Assembly (NCBI GenBank): GCA_020310875.1
Contig: CM035413.1
Span: forward strand, 167,116,996 to 167,180,995
Reading direction: 5' to 3'
Length of the DNA stretch: 64,000 nt
Origin: Ceratopteris richardii
Lineage: Eukaryota; Streptophyta; Polypodiopsida; Polypodiales; Pteridaceae
A model generated the notes under the pieces. The model was not told the DNA's origin and made no database searches. It was given only the letters and a program-made list of their open reading frames with translations. This document shows positions 48,243 to 57,645 of the stretch, one piece after another. A program made the position numbers and the translations under genes. Position 1 is the first letter of the stretch, and every line of letters begins with the position of its first letter.

Positions 48243-49513
48243 TGTTGGAGCAAGTCTATGACAAGCCTAAGTATTGGCTTGAGTCTCACAAAGTCATTAA
48301 AGAAGCTTCAAAATGAAGACTATGTAAAGTTCACTTGTGAACTACCTCTTGTAACTTTTGAAGAGTTTACTTAATGTAAAAGTAAGAGAATCTTAAGTGG
48401 TTGAGCCCACATGATCAAGAATGGAAAGAGGAGCCACGAATTCGTGATTTGTGGTAGGTAGAGAATCAAATCAATCATTGATTGATTGGAGAGTGATTGA
48501 GGGAAGTTAGCCTCCCAAACTCAACTATAAATAGATGGCAGTTTTAGTCGTGGTAAAAGAGACCTATGTGAAGACCTCCAAGAGCTGAGCTTTATGCCAT
48601 ATCAAGGTGTGATTACAAGGCACACATATGTATCAGTAAGTCATTGTATTGTACAAGCAATATACTTTCATTTTCATGATTATTTGAGTTCATCTTTCCA
48701 TGTTCTTGTGATGTGTACTACTCACTGCCATTACTTCAGTTTTTCTCAGTCAGCTTGCAGAGATTGTTTCTCTGCACTTGGTTCATCATTTTCAGTGATT
48801 TAACTTGGTAAAGTTAGCTTTATAAGGCTACTATATGCTCACAAATTTTCATGTCATTTGGATGTTGGAATCTTCAGTTATGTTCATTTGAAGTCAACAG
48901 GGTATGTTCATCTTCACTTCTCTGTCAGGTACCCGACTTTTTCAGTCATCTTGTCAGAGTCATTTCTCAGTGTTTACTCATCCAAATTCAGTGATTTTAA
49001 GCTTGTTGGATTCAGCTTACTGTCTAGTATAAGCATACAAATTTTCATGATCATTGGATTCTTACATCTTGAGTTATGTTAATTTTTCTACTCACTGGTC
49101 TATTTCTGTAGCAGCCCGTGAAAATCGGGATGATGTCATCACTTGTTAAAAGTCATTCTCAGTGTGTGGTTTGTTATTTTTGATGAGATTACTCTCTAAA
49201 GTTAGCTCTTTAAGCTACCTAGCCTTCCCCAAGAGGAAGTAATCTAATTGCTGCTGTGCTCAGAGAATTATGTAAAACACTGGACAGGTGTATCAACCAA
49301 GAATAGCAAGTTTTCACCTCTGAGCTAACTCCAACTTATCTGTTTTGATCTATCTTTTTGAGAGTGATCTTCCAAGGTACATAGGGTGTCTAATACATCC
49401 ATTGGCAAGCTAAAAGGGCCCACCATCTACTCCTGGAGTTCATTTGGCTGGTGTAGAGCAAAGATTTTGCAACACCTCTTCATCTTCAACACATACCTAT
49501 CCATCTCTTCACA
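48243..49513 (+). repeat. 5' LTR of copia C (1271 bp)
   Basis: TGTTGGAG...CTTCACA; same length as the 3' LTR. TATAAATA at 48526-48533, about 280 bp in, is a good promoter candidate. An unusual inner word GTGAAAATCGGGATGATGTCATC near 49127 is kept in both copies. Confidence 0.97.
48526..48533 (+). promoter_or_regulatory. TATA box in copia C 5' LTR
   Basis: TATAAATA preceded by a CTCCCAAACTCAAC stretch; the same site is at 54064-54071 in the 3' LTR. Confidence 0.65.
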
Positions 49514-49514
49514 G

Positions 49515-49526
49515 TGGTATCAGAGC
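49515..49526 (+). promoter_or_regulatory. Primer-binding site of copia C
   Basis: TGGTATCAGAGC, an exact match to the initiator tRNA-Met type site of plant copia elements, one base after the LTR and 14 bp before the gag-pol ATG. Confidence 0.97.
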
Positions 49527-49539
49527 AAGGTTGGACAAC

Positions 49540-52500
49540 ATGGCAGATGGATTTCCTTCATCAATTGACAAATTGGACAGAGGTAACTACTCAGCTTGGT
49601 CATTAAGAATGGAAGCTTATCTCCAAGGTAGAAGTTTATATGGTTATGTGGCTGGAGATGAAGTTATGCCAAGTTTCAGGAACAAAAGTCAACCAACACA
49701 AGAAGAGCAAGAAAGATTGAGCACATGGTGCTCCAAGGATGCACTTGCAAGGTCTTATCTCCTCAACTCTATCTCAGATTTTTTGTTGCCTCACATTAGA
49801 AGTTGTAAGACATCTCAGGAAGTGTGGGATGCACTTGAAGCTTTCTTTGCTTCAAGTACTAAAGCTAGGAAGCATCAACTATGGCTCGATTTCACAACTC
49901 TCAAGAAGGCTCCCAAACAAAATGTGACTGATTTTGTCACAAAGCTCAAGGACATAGCAGATCAGTTGGGAAGCATTGGAGAGGTAATAGATGAAGAGCA
50001 AATTGTAAGGCAGGTCATCAATGGCTTGAAGGCAGATGACAAGTGGGAAGCATTCACCACAGCTATGGATTTGTACATGGACATGCATGTACCTGATTTC
50101 AACACACTCATTGGACAATTACTTACTCAAGAGGCAAAGCTTATCAAAAATGGAGAAAGCTCTAAAGGTAATCAATCTTCAGCTTTATACACGGATAAAA
50201 GCAAGTCTAAAGATAACAAAGGAAAGGCAAAGAAAGTGGATGATGAAGTAGGTACATATCAAGATAACTATGCAGGTAGAGGAAGACATGGCAGAGGTAG
50301 AGGAAGAGGAGGTAGACAAGGCAGGGGGAGATCCCAAGACTCCAACTCATGTTCTATTTGTGGATTAACTAATCATACAACTGAAAATTGCTTTAGGAAT
50401 TCCAGGAATCAAAGAGGCAGAGGATACAATAGAGGAAGTTATGGCTACTCAAGAGGAAGGTTCAACAACTACCATGGCAACTACAACAACTACAATCATT
50501 CAAACTATCAAGGAGGCTACAAAGGAAGGAGAGACTACAATAACTACACAGAAGACTCAAACAAAGAGGATTCATTATTGATCATGAACATGGCTATGCC
50601 ACAAGGTAAATCTGATGAGCATATTTTCTACATAGATTCAGGTTGTTCAAATCATGTGGCAGGAAATGTGGCACTCCTATCAGATTTAGAAGATCCAAGG
50701 AATAAGCATGAGGTACAAACAGGAGATGATACAAAACATCCTGTGGAGAAAATAGGCAATGTCAAAGCACCTGATGGAAACATCAACCTACTCAGTAAGG
50801 TACTCTATGTCCCTATCATTACAAAGAATTTGATAAGTGTTGGGCAGATAGTAGAGAAAGGGTTGCAAGTCAGGTTCACAAAGGCAGGAGCATTTGTTGA
50901 AGATCCAAGTCAGGGATTCAGAAGAATTGCAAAAGGTGAAAAGACAGGTAGATTGTTCACATTTGAATTACAAGACACTAGAAACATTGCTCTCTTTAAT
51001 TATGGCAGTCAGACACTCACAGAATTGGAAGTATGGCACAAAAGGTTAGCACATATTGGTGAAAGGTCATTAAAGCAAATTTGCAGGGACCAAAGTGTAC
51101 TTGGACTCCCTAACTTGTCAAAACAACATATGATTTATAAGTGTAGTGCATGTCAGTTTGGAAAGTCTCACAGGTTACCATTCATGAAGAAAGGTTATAT
51201 GCATGGAGATCTCTTGGAGTTGGTTCATACAGATGTATGGGGACCAAGCAAGGAAGCTTCAATATCAGGATCAAGGTATTATGTTTCCTTTATTGATGAT
51301 TGCAGCAGATGGACTATCCTATTCTTTATGAAACACAAAGATGAAGTTTTTTCATGTTTCAAAAGATATTTGGCTCTTGTGGAGAATCAAACAGGTAAAT
51401 CACTAAAAAGGCTAAGGTCAGATGGAGGGGGAGAATACTTCTCCCATGAGTTTGATTCTTTTCTTCAAGAAAGAGGAATCAAAAGAGAGGTAACTACAAG
51501 GTACACTCCTGAGCAAAATGGAGTGGCAGAAAGGAGGAATAGGACAATTGTTGAAGCTGCAAGGTCTATGTTAAATGAAAAGCACTTACCTAATTACTTA
51601 TGGGCTGAGGCTGTATCTACAGCCACTTACTTGATTAACAGGTTGCCTTCAAAATCCCTTGATGGGATGACTCCATATGAGGCTTGGAATGGAAGAAGAC
51701 CAAGTTTAGATCATTGTAAAATTTTTGGATGTATTGCTTTTGCTCATGTTCCTTCACAAGTTAGAGGCAAGATGGATCCAAAAGCAAAAAGGTGTGTCTT
51801 TATTGGATATGACAACAATCAAAAGGGCTATAGGTTATACAACCCTACCAACAAAGGATTCTTGGTAAGCAGAGATGTAGTTTTTGATGAGAACAATTCA
51901 TGGTATGAAGATTCATGCAGGAAGATCAATTTACCATATGATCTTGAAGAAGATTTTCCAAAGCTTGGTAGAGAACAATCAAAGATTGAAGAACAAGACA
52001 CCTCAGAGGATGATGAAGAATGTCAGATGGAAAAGATCAAAGCATGGAAGTCTAAAGGTAAAGCAAAATTGCAGGAACTTGGACATGAGGCAGAATCATC
52101 ACATCATGGCCTAAGAAGATCTATGAGGGAAAAGAAAAAACCAGAAAGGTATGGGTTTGACACCTCATTAGTAACTAAACATTCTATCTACATAGCACAG
52201 GACATAAACCAAGAGGAGCCATCATCATTTGAAGAGGCCAAAGCAAAAACAGAATGGAAGCATGCAATGAAGGAAGAGATTGAAGCACTCGAGGAAAACA
52301 ACACTTGGGATTTGGTGCCCAAGACTTCATCCATGAAGGTAATAGGCTCAAGATGGGTCTATAAACTCAAGAAGAATTCTGATGGTTCAATTAACAGGTA
52401 TAAGGCAAGGCTTGTAGCAAAAGGCTTTGCACAAACTCAGGGAATTGATTATGAGGAGACATTCTCTCCTGTGGCAAAGATGCCTACTATTAGGGTTTTG

Positions 52501-53748
52501 CTTAGTATTGCCTCTTCCAAGAATTGGAAGATACTTCAACTAGATGTGAAGAATGCATTCTTGAATGGTTGGATAACAGAAGAGGTATATATGGCACAAC
52601 CACCTGGTTTTGAGAGTCAAGTTTATCCTGATTATGTGTGTAAACTTAACAAAGCATTGTATGGTCTCAAGCAAGCTCCAAGAGCTTGGAATTTCAGGCT
52701 TGTTTCATTCTTGCAGGACAAAGGCTTTCAACCAAGCAAAGCAGATCCTTCACTCTTTATTAAAAAGAGTAATTCCGAGGTCATCTACCTATGTGTATAT
52801 GTAGATGATATTATATTGACAGGAAATGATGCAGATGGTATGAAGAAGATCAAAGATCAGATGAGAGAAGAGTTCAAGATAAGTGATTTGGGTTCACTTA
52901 CCTACTTCCTAGGTTTGGAAGTTGTCTACAAAGATCATGGTTTGTTTCTCACTCAAAGAAAGTACATTAAGGACATGTTGGCAAAATTCAAGATGCAAGA
53001 TTGTAAGATTGCAGGTACTCCAATGGAGGTTAATCACAAATTGAGCTCACATGAAGGTGAACTCATAGAGGACATCACATCATATCAAAGTCTAGTGGGT
53101 AGTCTCAACTATGCCACATTGACAAGAGTAGATATATGTTACAGTGTGAGTGTGCTAAGCGAATTTATGCACACACCAAGGAAACCACATATGGATGCTG
53201 CCAAAAGGATACTCAAATATCTCAAAGGAACCATAAATGAAGGAATTTACTATCCTTATGTATCTGATTTAGGTTTGAAGCTATTTTCTGATGCAGATTG
53301 GGCTGGCTCCAAGGAAGATAGAAGGAGCACTTCAGGTTATCTTACCTTTGCAGGTTCAAAGCTTATTTCATGGTCATCCAAGAAGCAACCCACAGTTGCT
53401 CTCTCTTCTACTGAAGCTGAATACAGAGGTCTTGCCATAGCTACTCAGGAAGCTATGTGGATGAAGACATTATTCAAAGATCTTGGATTGGAGTTTGGAA
53501 CTCCAACTATTTTTGGTGACAATATGAGTTCTATTCACTTGGCTGCTAATCCTATTTTTCATGCAAGGACTAAACATATTGAAGTTCATTATCATTATGT
53601 ACGAGAGAAGATCCTAAGCAAGGAGATTCAAATATCATATGTGTCCACTCATCAACAATGTGCAGATATTCTAACTAAAGCATTGGATGGTACAAAGCTT
53701 TGCAAATTCAAGGCTATGATTGGTTTGCAGGTAATCTTGGAAGATTGA
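49540..53748 (+). CDS. Copia C gag-pol polyprotein, intact, 1402 codons
   Basis: The ATG at 49540 is chosen because it is the first after the primer site and opens the conserved gag start MADGFPSSIDKLDRGNYSAW; the frame is open upstream into the LTR but without another ATG in the internal region. Gag covers residues 1-250, then Arg/Gly-rich repeats and the zinc knuckle CSICGLTNHTTENC (271-284), a second Gly/Tyr/Asn-rich tract, protease with IDSGCSNH (Asp 366), GAG-pre-integrase LEVWHKRLAHI (Trp 499), integrase with Asp 565 (HTDVWGPS), Asp 628 (SDGGGEYFS) and Glu 664 (GVAERRNRT), giving DD35E spacing, RT with YVDD at 1087-1090, and RNase H with DADW (1251-1254) and SSTEAEYR (about 1289). No stop or frameshift. 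With near-identical LTRs it may still be able to transpose. It is the only fully intact long coding sequence in the window. Confidence 0.97.
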   Translation: MADGFPSSIDKLDRGNYSAWSLRMEAYLQGRSLYGYVAGDEVMPSFRNKSQPTQEEQERLSTWCSKDALARSYLLNSISDFLLPHIRSCKTSQEVWDALEAFFASSTKARKHQLWLDFTTLKKAPKQNVTDFVTKLKDIADQLGSIGEVIDEEQIVRQVINGLKADDKWEAFTTAMDLYMDMHVPDFNTLIGQLLTQEAKLIKNGESSKGNQSSALYTDKSKSKDNKGKAKKVDDEVGTYQDNYAGRGRHGRGRGRGGRQGRGRSQDSNSCSICGLTNHTTENCFRNSRNQRGRGYNRGSYGYSRGRFNNYHGNYNNYNHSNYQGGYKGRRDYNNYTEDSNKEDSLLIMNMAMPQGKSDEHIFYIDSGCSNHVAGNVALLSDLEDPRNKHEVQTGDDTKHPVEKIGNVKAPDGNINLLSKVLYVPIITKNLISVGQIVEKGLQVRFTKAGAFVEDPSQGFRRIAKGEKTGRLFTFELQDTRNIALFNYGSQTLTELEVWHKRLAHIGERSLKQICRDQSVLGLPNLSKQHMIYKCSACQFGKSHRLPFMKKGYMHGDLLELVHTDVWGPSKEASISGSRYYVSFIDDCSRWTILFFMKHKDEVFSCFKRYLALVENQTGKSLKRLRSDGGGEYFSHEFDSFLQERGIKREVTTRYTPEQNGVAERRNRTIVEAARSMLNEKHLPNYLWAEAVSTATYLINRLPSKSLDGMTPYEAWNGRRPSLDHCKIFGCIAFAHVPSQVRGKMDPKAKRCVFIGYDNNQKGYRLYNPTNKGFLVSRDVVFDENNSWYEDSCRKINLPYDLEEDFPKLGREQSKIEEQDTSEDDEECQMEKIKAWKSKGKAKLQELGHEAESSHHGLRRSMREKKKPERYGFDTSLVTKHSIYIAQDINQEEPSSFEEAKAKTEWKHAMKEEIEALEENNTWDLVPKTSSMKVIGSRWVYKLKKNSDGSINRYKARLVAKGFAQTQGIDYEETFSPVAKMPTIRVLLSIASSKNWKILQLDVKNAFLNGWITEEVYMAQPPGFESQVYPDYVCKLNKALYGLKQAPRAWNFRLVSFLQDKGFQPSKADPSLFIKKSNSEVIYLCVYVDDIILTGNDADGMKKIKDQMREEFKISDLGSLTYFLGLEVVYKDHGLFLTQRKYIKDMLAKFKMQDCKIAGTPMEVNHKLSSHEGELIEDITSYQSLVGSLNYATLTRVDICYSVSVLSEFMHTPRKPHMDAAKRILKYLKGTINEGIYYPYVSDLGLKLFSDADWAGSKEDRRSTSGYLTFAGSKLISWSSKKQPTVALSSTEAEYRGLAIATQEAMWMKTLFKDLGLEFGTPTIFGDNMSSIHLAANPIFHARTKHIEVHYHYVREKILSKEIQISYVSTHQQCADILTKALDGTKLCKFKAMIGLQVILED

Positions 53749-53780
53749 AGACCTCAAGCATACTTGGCTTGAGGGGGAGC

Positions 53781-55051
53781 TGTTGGAGCAAGTCTATGAC
53801 AAGCCTAAGTATTGGCTTGAGTCTCACAAAGTCATTAAAGAAGCTTCAAAATGAAGACTATGTAAAGTTCACTTGTGAACTACCTCTTGTAACTTTTGAA
53901 GAGTTTACTTAATGTAAAAGTAAGAGAATCTTAAGTGGTTGAGCCCACATGATCAAGAATGGAAAGAGGAGCCACGAATTCGTGATTTGTGGTAGGTAGA
54001 GAATCAAATCAATCATTGATTGATTGGAGAGTGATTGAGGGAAGTTAGCCTCCCAAACTCAACTATAAATAGATGGCAGTTTTAGTCGTGGTAAAAGAGA
54101 CCTATGTGAAGACCTCCAAGAGCTGAGCTTTATGCCATATCAAGGTGTGATTACAAGGCACACATATGTATCAGTAAGTCATTGTATTTTACAAGCAATA
54201 TACTTTCATTTTCATGATTATTTGAGTTCATCTTTCCATGTTCTTGTGATGTGTACTACTCACTGCCATTACTTCAGTTTTTCTCAGTCAGCTTGCAGAG
54301 ATTGTTTCTCTGCACTTGGTTCATCATTTTCAGTGATTTAACTTGGTAAAGTTAGCTCTATAAAGCTACTATATGCTCACAAATTTTCATGTCATTTGGA
54401 TGTTGGAATCTTCAGTTATGTTCATTTGAAGTCAACAGGGTATGTTCATCTTCACTTCTCTGTCAGGTACCCGACTTTTTCAGTCATCTTGTCAGAGTCA
54501 TTTCTCAGTGTTTACTCATCCAAATTCAGTGATTTCAAGCTTGTTGGATTCCGCTTACTGTCTAGTATAAGCATACAAATTTTCATGATCATTGGATTCT
54601 TACATCTTGAGTTATGTTAATTTTTCTACTCACTGGTCTATTTCTGTAGCAGCCCGTGAAAATCGGGATGATGTCATCACTTGTTAAAAGTCATTCTCAG
54701 TGTGTGGTTTGTTATTTTTGATGAGATTACTCTCTAAAGTTAGCTCTTTAAGCTACCTAGCCTTCCCCAAGAGGAAGTAATCTAATTGCTGCTGTGCTCA
54801 GAGAATTATGTAAAACACTGGACAGGTGTATCAACCAAGAATAGCAAGTTTTCACCTCTGAGCTAACTCCAACTTATCTGTTTTGATCTATCTTTTTGAG
54901 AGTGATCTTCCAAGGTACATAGGGTGTCTAATACATCCATTGGCAAGCTAAAAGGGCCCACCATCTACTCCTGGAGTTCATTTGGCTGGTGTAGAGCAAA
55001 GATTTTGCAACACCTCTTCATCTTCAACACATACCTATCCATCTCTTCACA
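53781..55051 (+). repeat. 3' LTR of copia C (1271 bp)
   Basis: Follows the polypurine tract GAGGGGGAGC; matches 48243-49513 with about five substitutions (for example near 54189, 54359-54366, 54536 and 54552) and no indel seen. Confidence 0.97.
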
Positions 55052-56449
55052 TCATTGAATGTGTAATGTCTCTGTTTGCTAGGTTTTGCCTCAGGTGTAA
55101 TAGGAATCTTATGCTCACAGATTTTAGGATCAATACCTTTTAAATCCTTATAGCTATAAGCAAACACATCCCTATAGTTTCTTGCCAAGTTTCTTAGTGC
55201 CTCCTCTTCTTGAGTTGTCATGTCATCAACCACTACAATATGTCTTTCTTCTCCCTCTTCCCGAGTGATCACGATCTTTTTAGTTTGTTCCTCATTATCA
55301 TAAGCCTCCCCTTTCTTCTTTTCCCTCTTTGGTTTCCTCTTGAGAAGTAGTCTGTTTTCTACTTCATAAGTCTTGAAATTTGCTGGTACATCAAACTGTT
55401 GATCTTTGTTTGTTTCCCTTTTCTTCTTCTCATCCTCCTGATTTTCTTCTATTTCTTTATGTTTGTTTTTCTTATACTTGCCTAAGATTTGATCTTTAAT
55501 AGCATCTTCAGCTTTTACTTCTTCCAAAAATTGTGTTTTCCCTTTTTCTAATATCATTTCTTCTTCTTTATCCTCTTCTGTTCTGGATACCTTTATCATT
55601 TGTATTCCAATGTGAAAGACATCATATCCTTCTTCATTTTGAAATTCCACTCCTACATATTCATCACTGGCTAGATCCATGGTAGCCAAAATTTGATTCC
55701 AGCCATAGGGCTCAAACTCCTCATCTTTGAATTGTTGTGGTACATAGTTCTCATCTTGTAACTTCCTTCCTTCCACACAATCTTCTCTTCTCAATCTCCT
55801 TTTTCTATTGGTAAGATTTCTTATCATGTTGCACTTCCATATTGATGATTCAGTTTCATCCTGGTCTTCCATTTCTGATTCCTCACTTAAATCTTGATTC
55901 TGATGTATTTTATACCATTCTTGAGGAGATATGTCACAGTAGTGCCCATTTCTTAGATTTACTTTGGTTATTCTTCCTTTGCTCTGAAGGTATAAGCAAT
56001 CATTACCCCAATCTTGCACAATTTGCATTTGTCTCATAAATGGTCTTGCTAGGATAATTTCATATGAAGTGGATTGTGGGAATTCAACTATAGCAAAGGT
56101 ATGCTCTATCTCTATTCCACATATGTCCACAATCACTTTTTCCCATATTCCTAGGGGTTTTTCAATGTGTCCATCTGCAAGTTGCAATCTCATTTTGGTG
56201 GGTAATAATTCATTTTTTCCCCATTTCTCCCAAGTTTGTTTAGTCATGATGGCCACTCTTGATCCACTATCCAAAATAGCTTTGGCCTGGTTTTTACCAA
56301 ATTGTATTTTTAAGGTTGAGTTTCCCTCTTCTCCTTCACAATATCCTCCTATCTTATCAATGGGAATATACCATAATTCCTCCATTTCCTGTAGTTGTGG
56401 GTGAAGATTTTCTGGTGTTGTTTCCCATTTTTTCATTTGGTTTTGTAAG
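55052..56449 (-). pseudogene. Gypsy X protease and linker up to RT (open frame, truncated both ends)
   Basis: Minus-strand frame of about 460 codons without a stop. It starts near 56449 beside the microsatellite (KKWETTPENLHPQ), contains retropepsin motifs AILDSGSRVAIM near 56280 and YEIILARPFMRQMQIVQ near 56060, then a long acidic linker (EESEMEDQDETES, EEDKEEEMI), a Lys/Glu-rich stretch and the block QQFDVPANFKTYEVENR near 55400 that marks where X's sister copy W was hit. It ends RHYTFND at the edge of copia C. Gag of the same element is on the opposite strand at 30071-32421, so the link between gag and protease has been broken by rearrangement. Confidence 0.92.
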
Positions 56450-56785
56450 TGACTGTGTCTATATGTATGTGTGTGTATGCATGCATGTGTGTATATGTGT
56501 GTGTGTGTGTATGTATGTGTGTATATGTGTGTGTATATATGTGTGTATGTATGTCACAGTGTATGCATGTGTGTGTGTATGCATATGTGTATATATGTCT
56601 GTGTATGTATGTGTGTGTGTGTATGTATGCATGTGTGTATATGTGTGTGTGTATGCATGCATGTGTGTATGCATGCATGTGTGTATATGTGTGTGTATGT
56701 ATGCATGCATGTGTGTATATGTGTGTATGTATGCATGTGTGTGTGTATGTATGCATGTGTAGATGTGTGTGTGTGTATGTATGCT
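56450..56785. repeat. Complex TG/GTAT microsatellite, about 335 bp
   Basis: GTGTGT, TATGTATG and GCATGCATG words in irregular order on +; reverse-complement composition of 38635-39062, including the ATGCATGCATGTGTGTATAT word. It abuts the X protease on its left. Confidence 0.97.
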
Positions 56786-56878
56786 CTATCTTCCTATCTC
56801 CATCTTCCTCTCTTTCATCTCTCTTTATCTCTCTCTCTCTATCTCTCTATCTCTCTCATCTCTCTCTCTTTATCTCTG

Positions 56879-56914
<36 letters not shown>

Positions 56915-56925
56915 TATCAATAGAG
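56786..56925. repeat. CT-rich microsatellite
   Basis: TCTC, TTCCTCTC and TATCTCTC repeats over about 140 bp, following the TG tract. Confidence 0.93.
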
Positions 56926-57645
56926 AATAAAACAATCACTCACCGGTATGTCCCTCTTTTGGATCGCTGTCATCAAAGTGTAATGTATGTCGTCTATCGT
57001 CGAATTCCAAAGAATCGATGCCAAAAAGCTTCTGCAAAATCAAAGAGAAGAGAAATTATAAGACCTAAAGCATAGAGAAAAACAAAGGCTAAGAGTATGT
57101 GCACCACTTACCAAGATGTGAGATCTAAATAGAGAGAGAGAGAGTGCGTGTGTGAAGAGAGAGAGATTTGTGTGTGTGTGTGCACAAGACAGTGCAGGTC
57201 AGAATTCACTTCGCGCACGCAAGTGCGACAGAAGACAACTAGTACTCAGTGTAAAACACGTGCAAAATGTCAAGTTTTGCTCTCGGGTTCCCGGTATGTT
57301 TAAAACACGGCCTAGGTATATGCATCGGTATGGGCGTCGGTATAAGCATCGGTAATTTCCAGTAAATTACTGACGCTTATATGGATGCTCATACTGACGC
57401 ATATATTGATGCTCATACCGACGCCCATACCGGCAATCGCGAGACATCCGGACGATCCATTTTAAAGGGTCATACAAACGGTCACTTGATTGTCGGTATC
57501 TTTAAGTGAACTTTTCCAGTGTTTGTATCGACGCCAGGAGTGATCATCAGTATAGGCAACGTCGGTATGCCCCTCATATGTTGTAGTGATACATAGATGA
57601 ACACACATTCTTAATTGCTCCTTTGCAGTCCTATTTATACTTGGT
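56926..57645. other. Unassigned DNA with GA/GT repeats and a CGGTAT-rich palindromic patch
   Basis: GA repeats near 57130-57170 and GT near 57170-57182, then a stretch unlike its surroundings, with many copies of CATCGGTAT, CGTCGGTAT and their complements (57320-57435, again near 57494, 57528 and 57560). No coding domain. Confidence 0.55.
57326..57432. repeat. Inverted repeat (hairpin) built of CGTCGGTAT words
   Basis: 18-bp perfect outer arms, CGGTATGGGCGTCGGTAT at 57326-57343 and its reverse complement at 57415-57432; inner arms 57343-57358 and 57364-57379 pair with two mismatches. The 3' side has a 35-nt bulge made of the same words (GATGCTCATACTGACGC type). Confidence 0.85.

Larger units (their letters stand above)
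48243..55051 (+). mobile_element. Young, apparently intact Ty1/copia retrotransposon C (6.8 kb)
   Basis: Two 1271-bp LTRs (48243-49513, 53781-55051) that I find to differ at only about five positions, primer-binding site at 49515, one uninterrupted gag-pol frame, and polypurine tract GAGGGGGAGC at 53771-53780. Everything needed for an autonomous element appears present. It lies inside pol of gypsy X in the opposite orientation. The flanks (AACTA on the left, TCATT on the right) do not match, and about 92 bp of X pol are missing at the site. Confidence 0.97.

Noticed and set aside
49444-49539. Upstream extension of the copia C polyprotein
   Set aside because: It begins at a non-ATG codon inside the LTR and crosses the primer-binding site; the ATG at 49540 starts the conserved gag sequence.
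56316-57075. Cys/Val/Met-rich frames of up to 208 codons
   Set aside because: Products of the TG and CT microsatellites.
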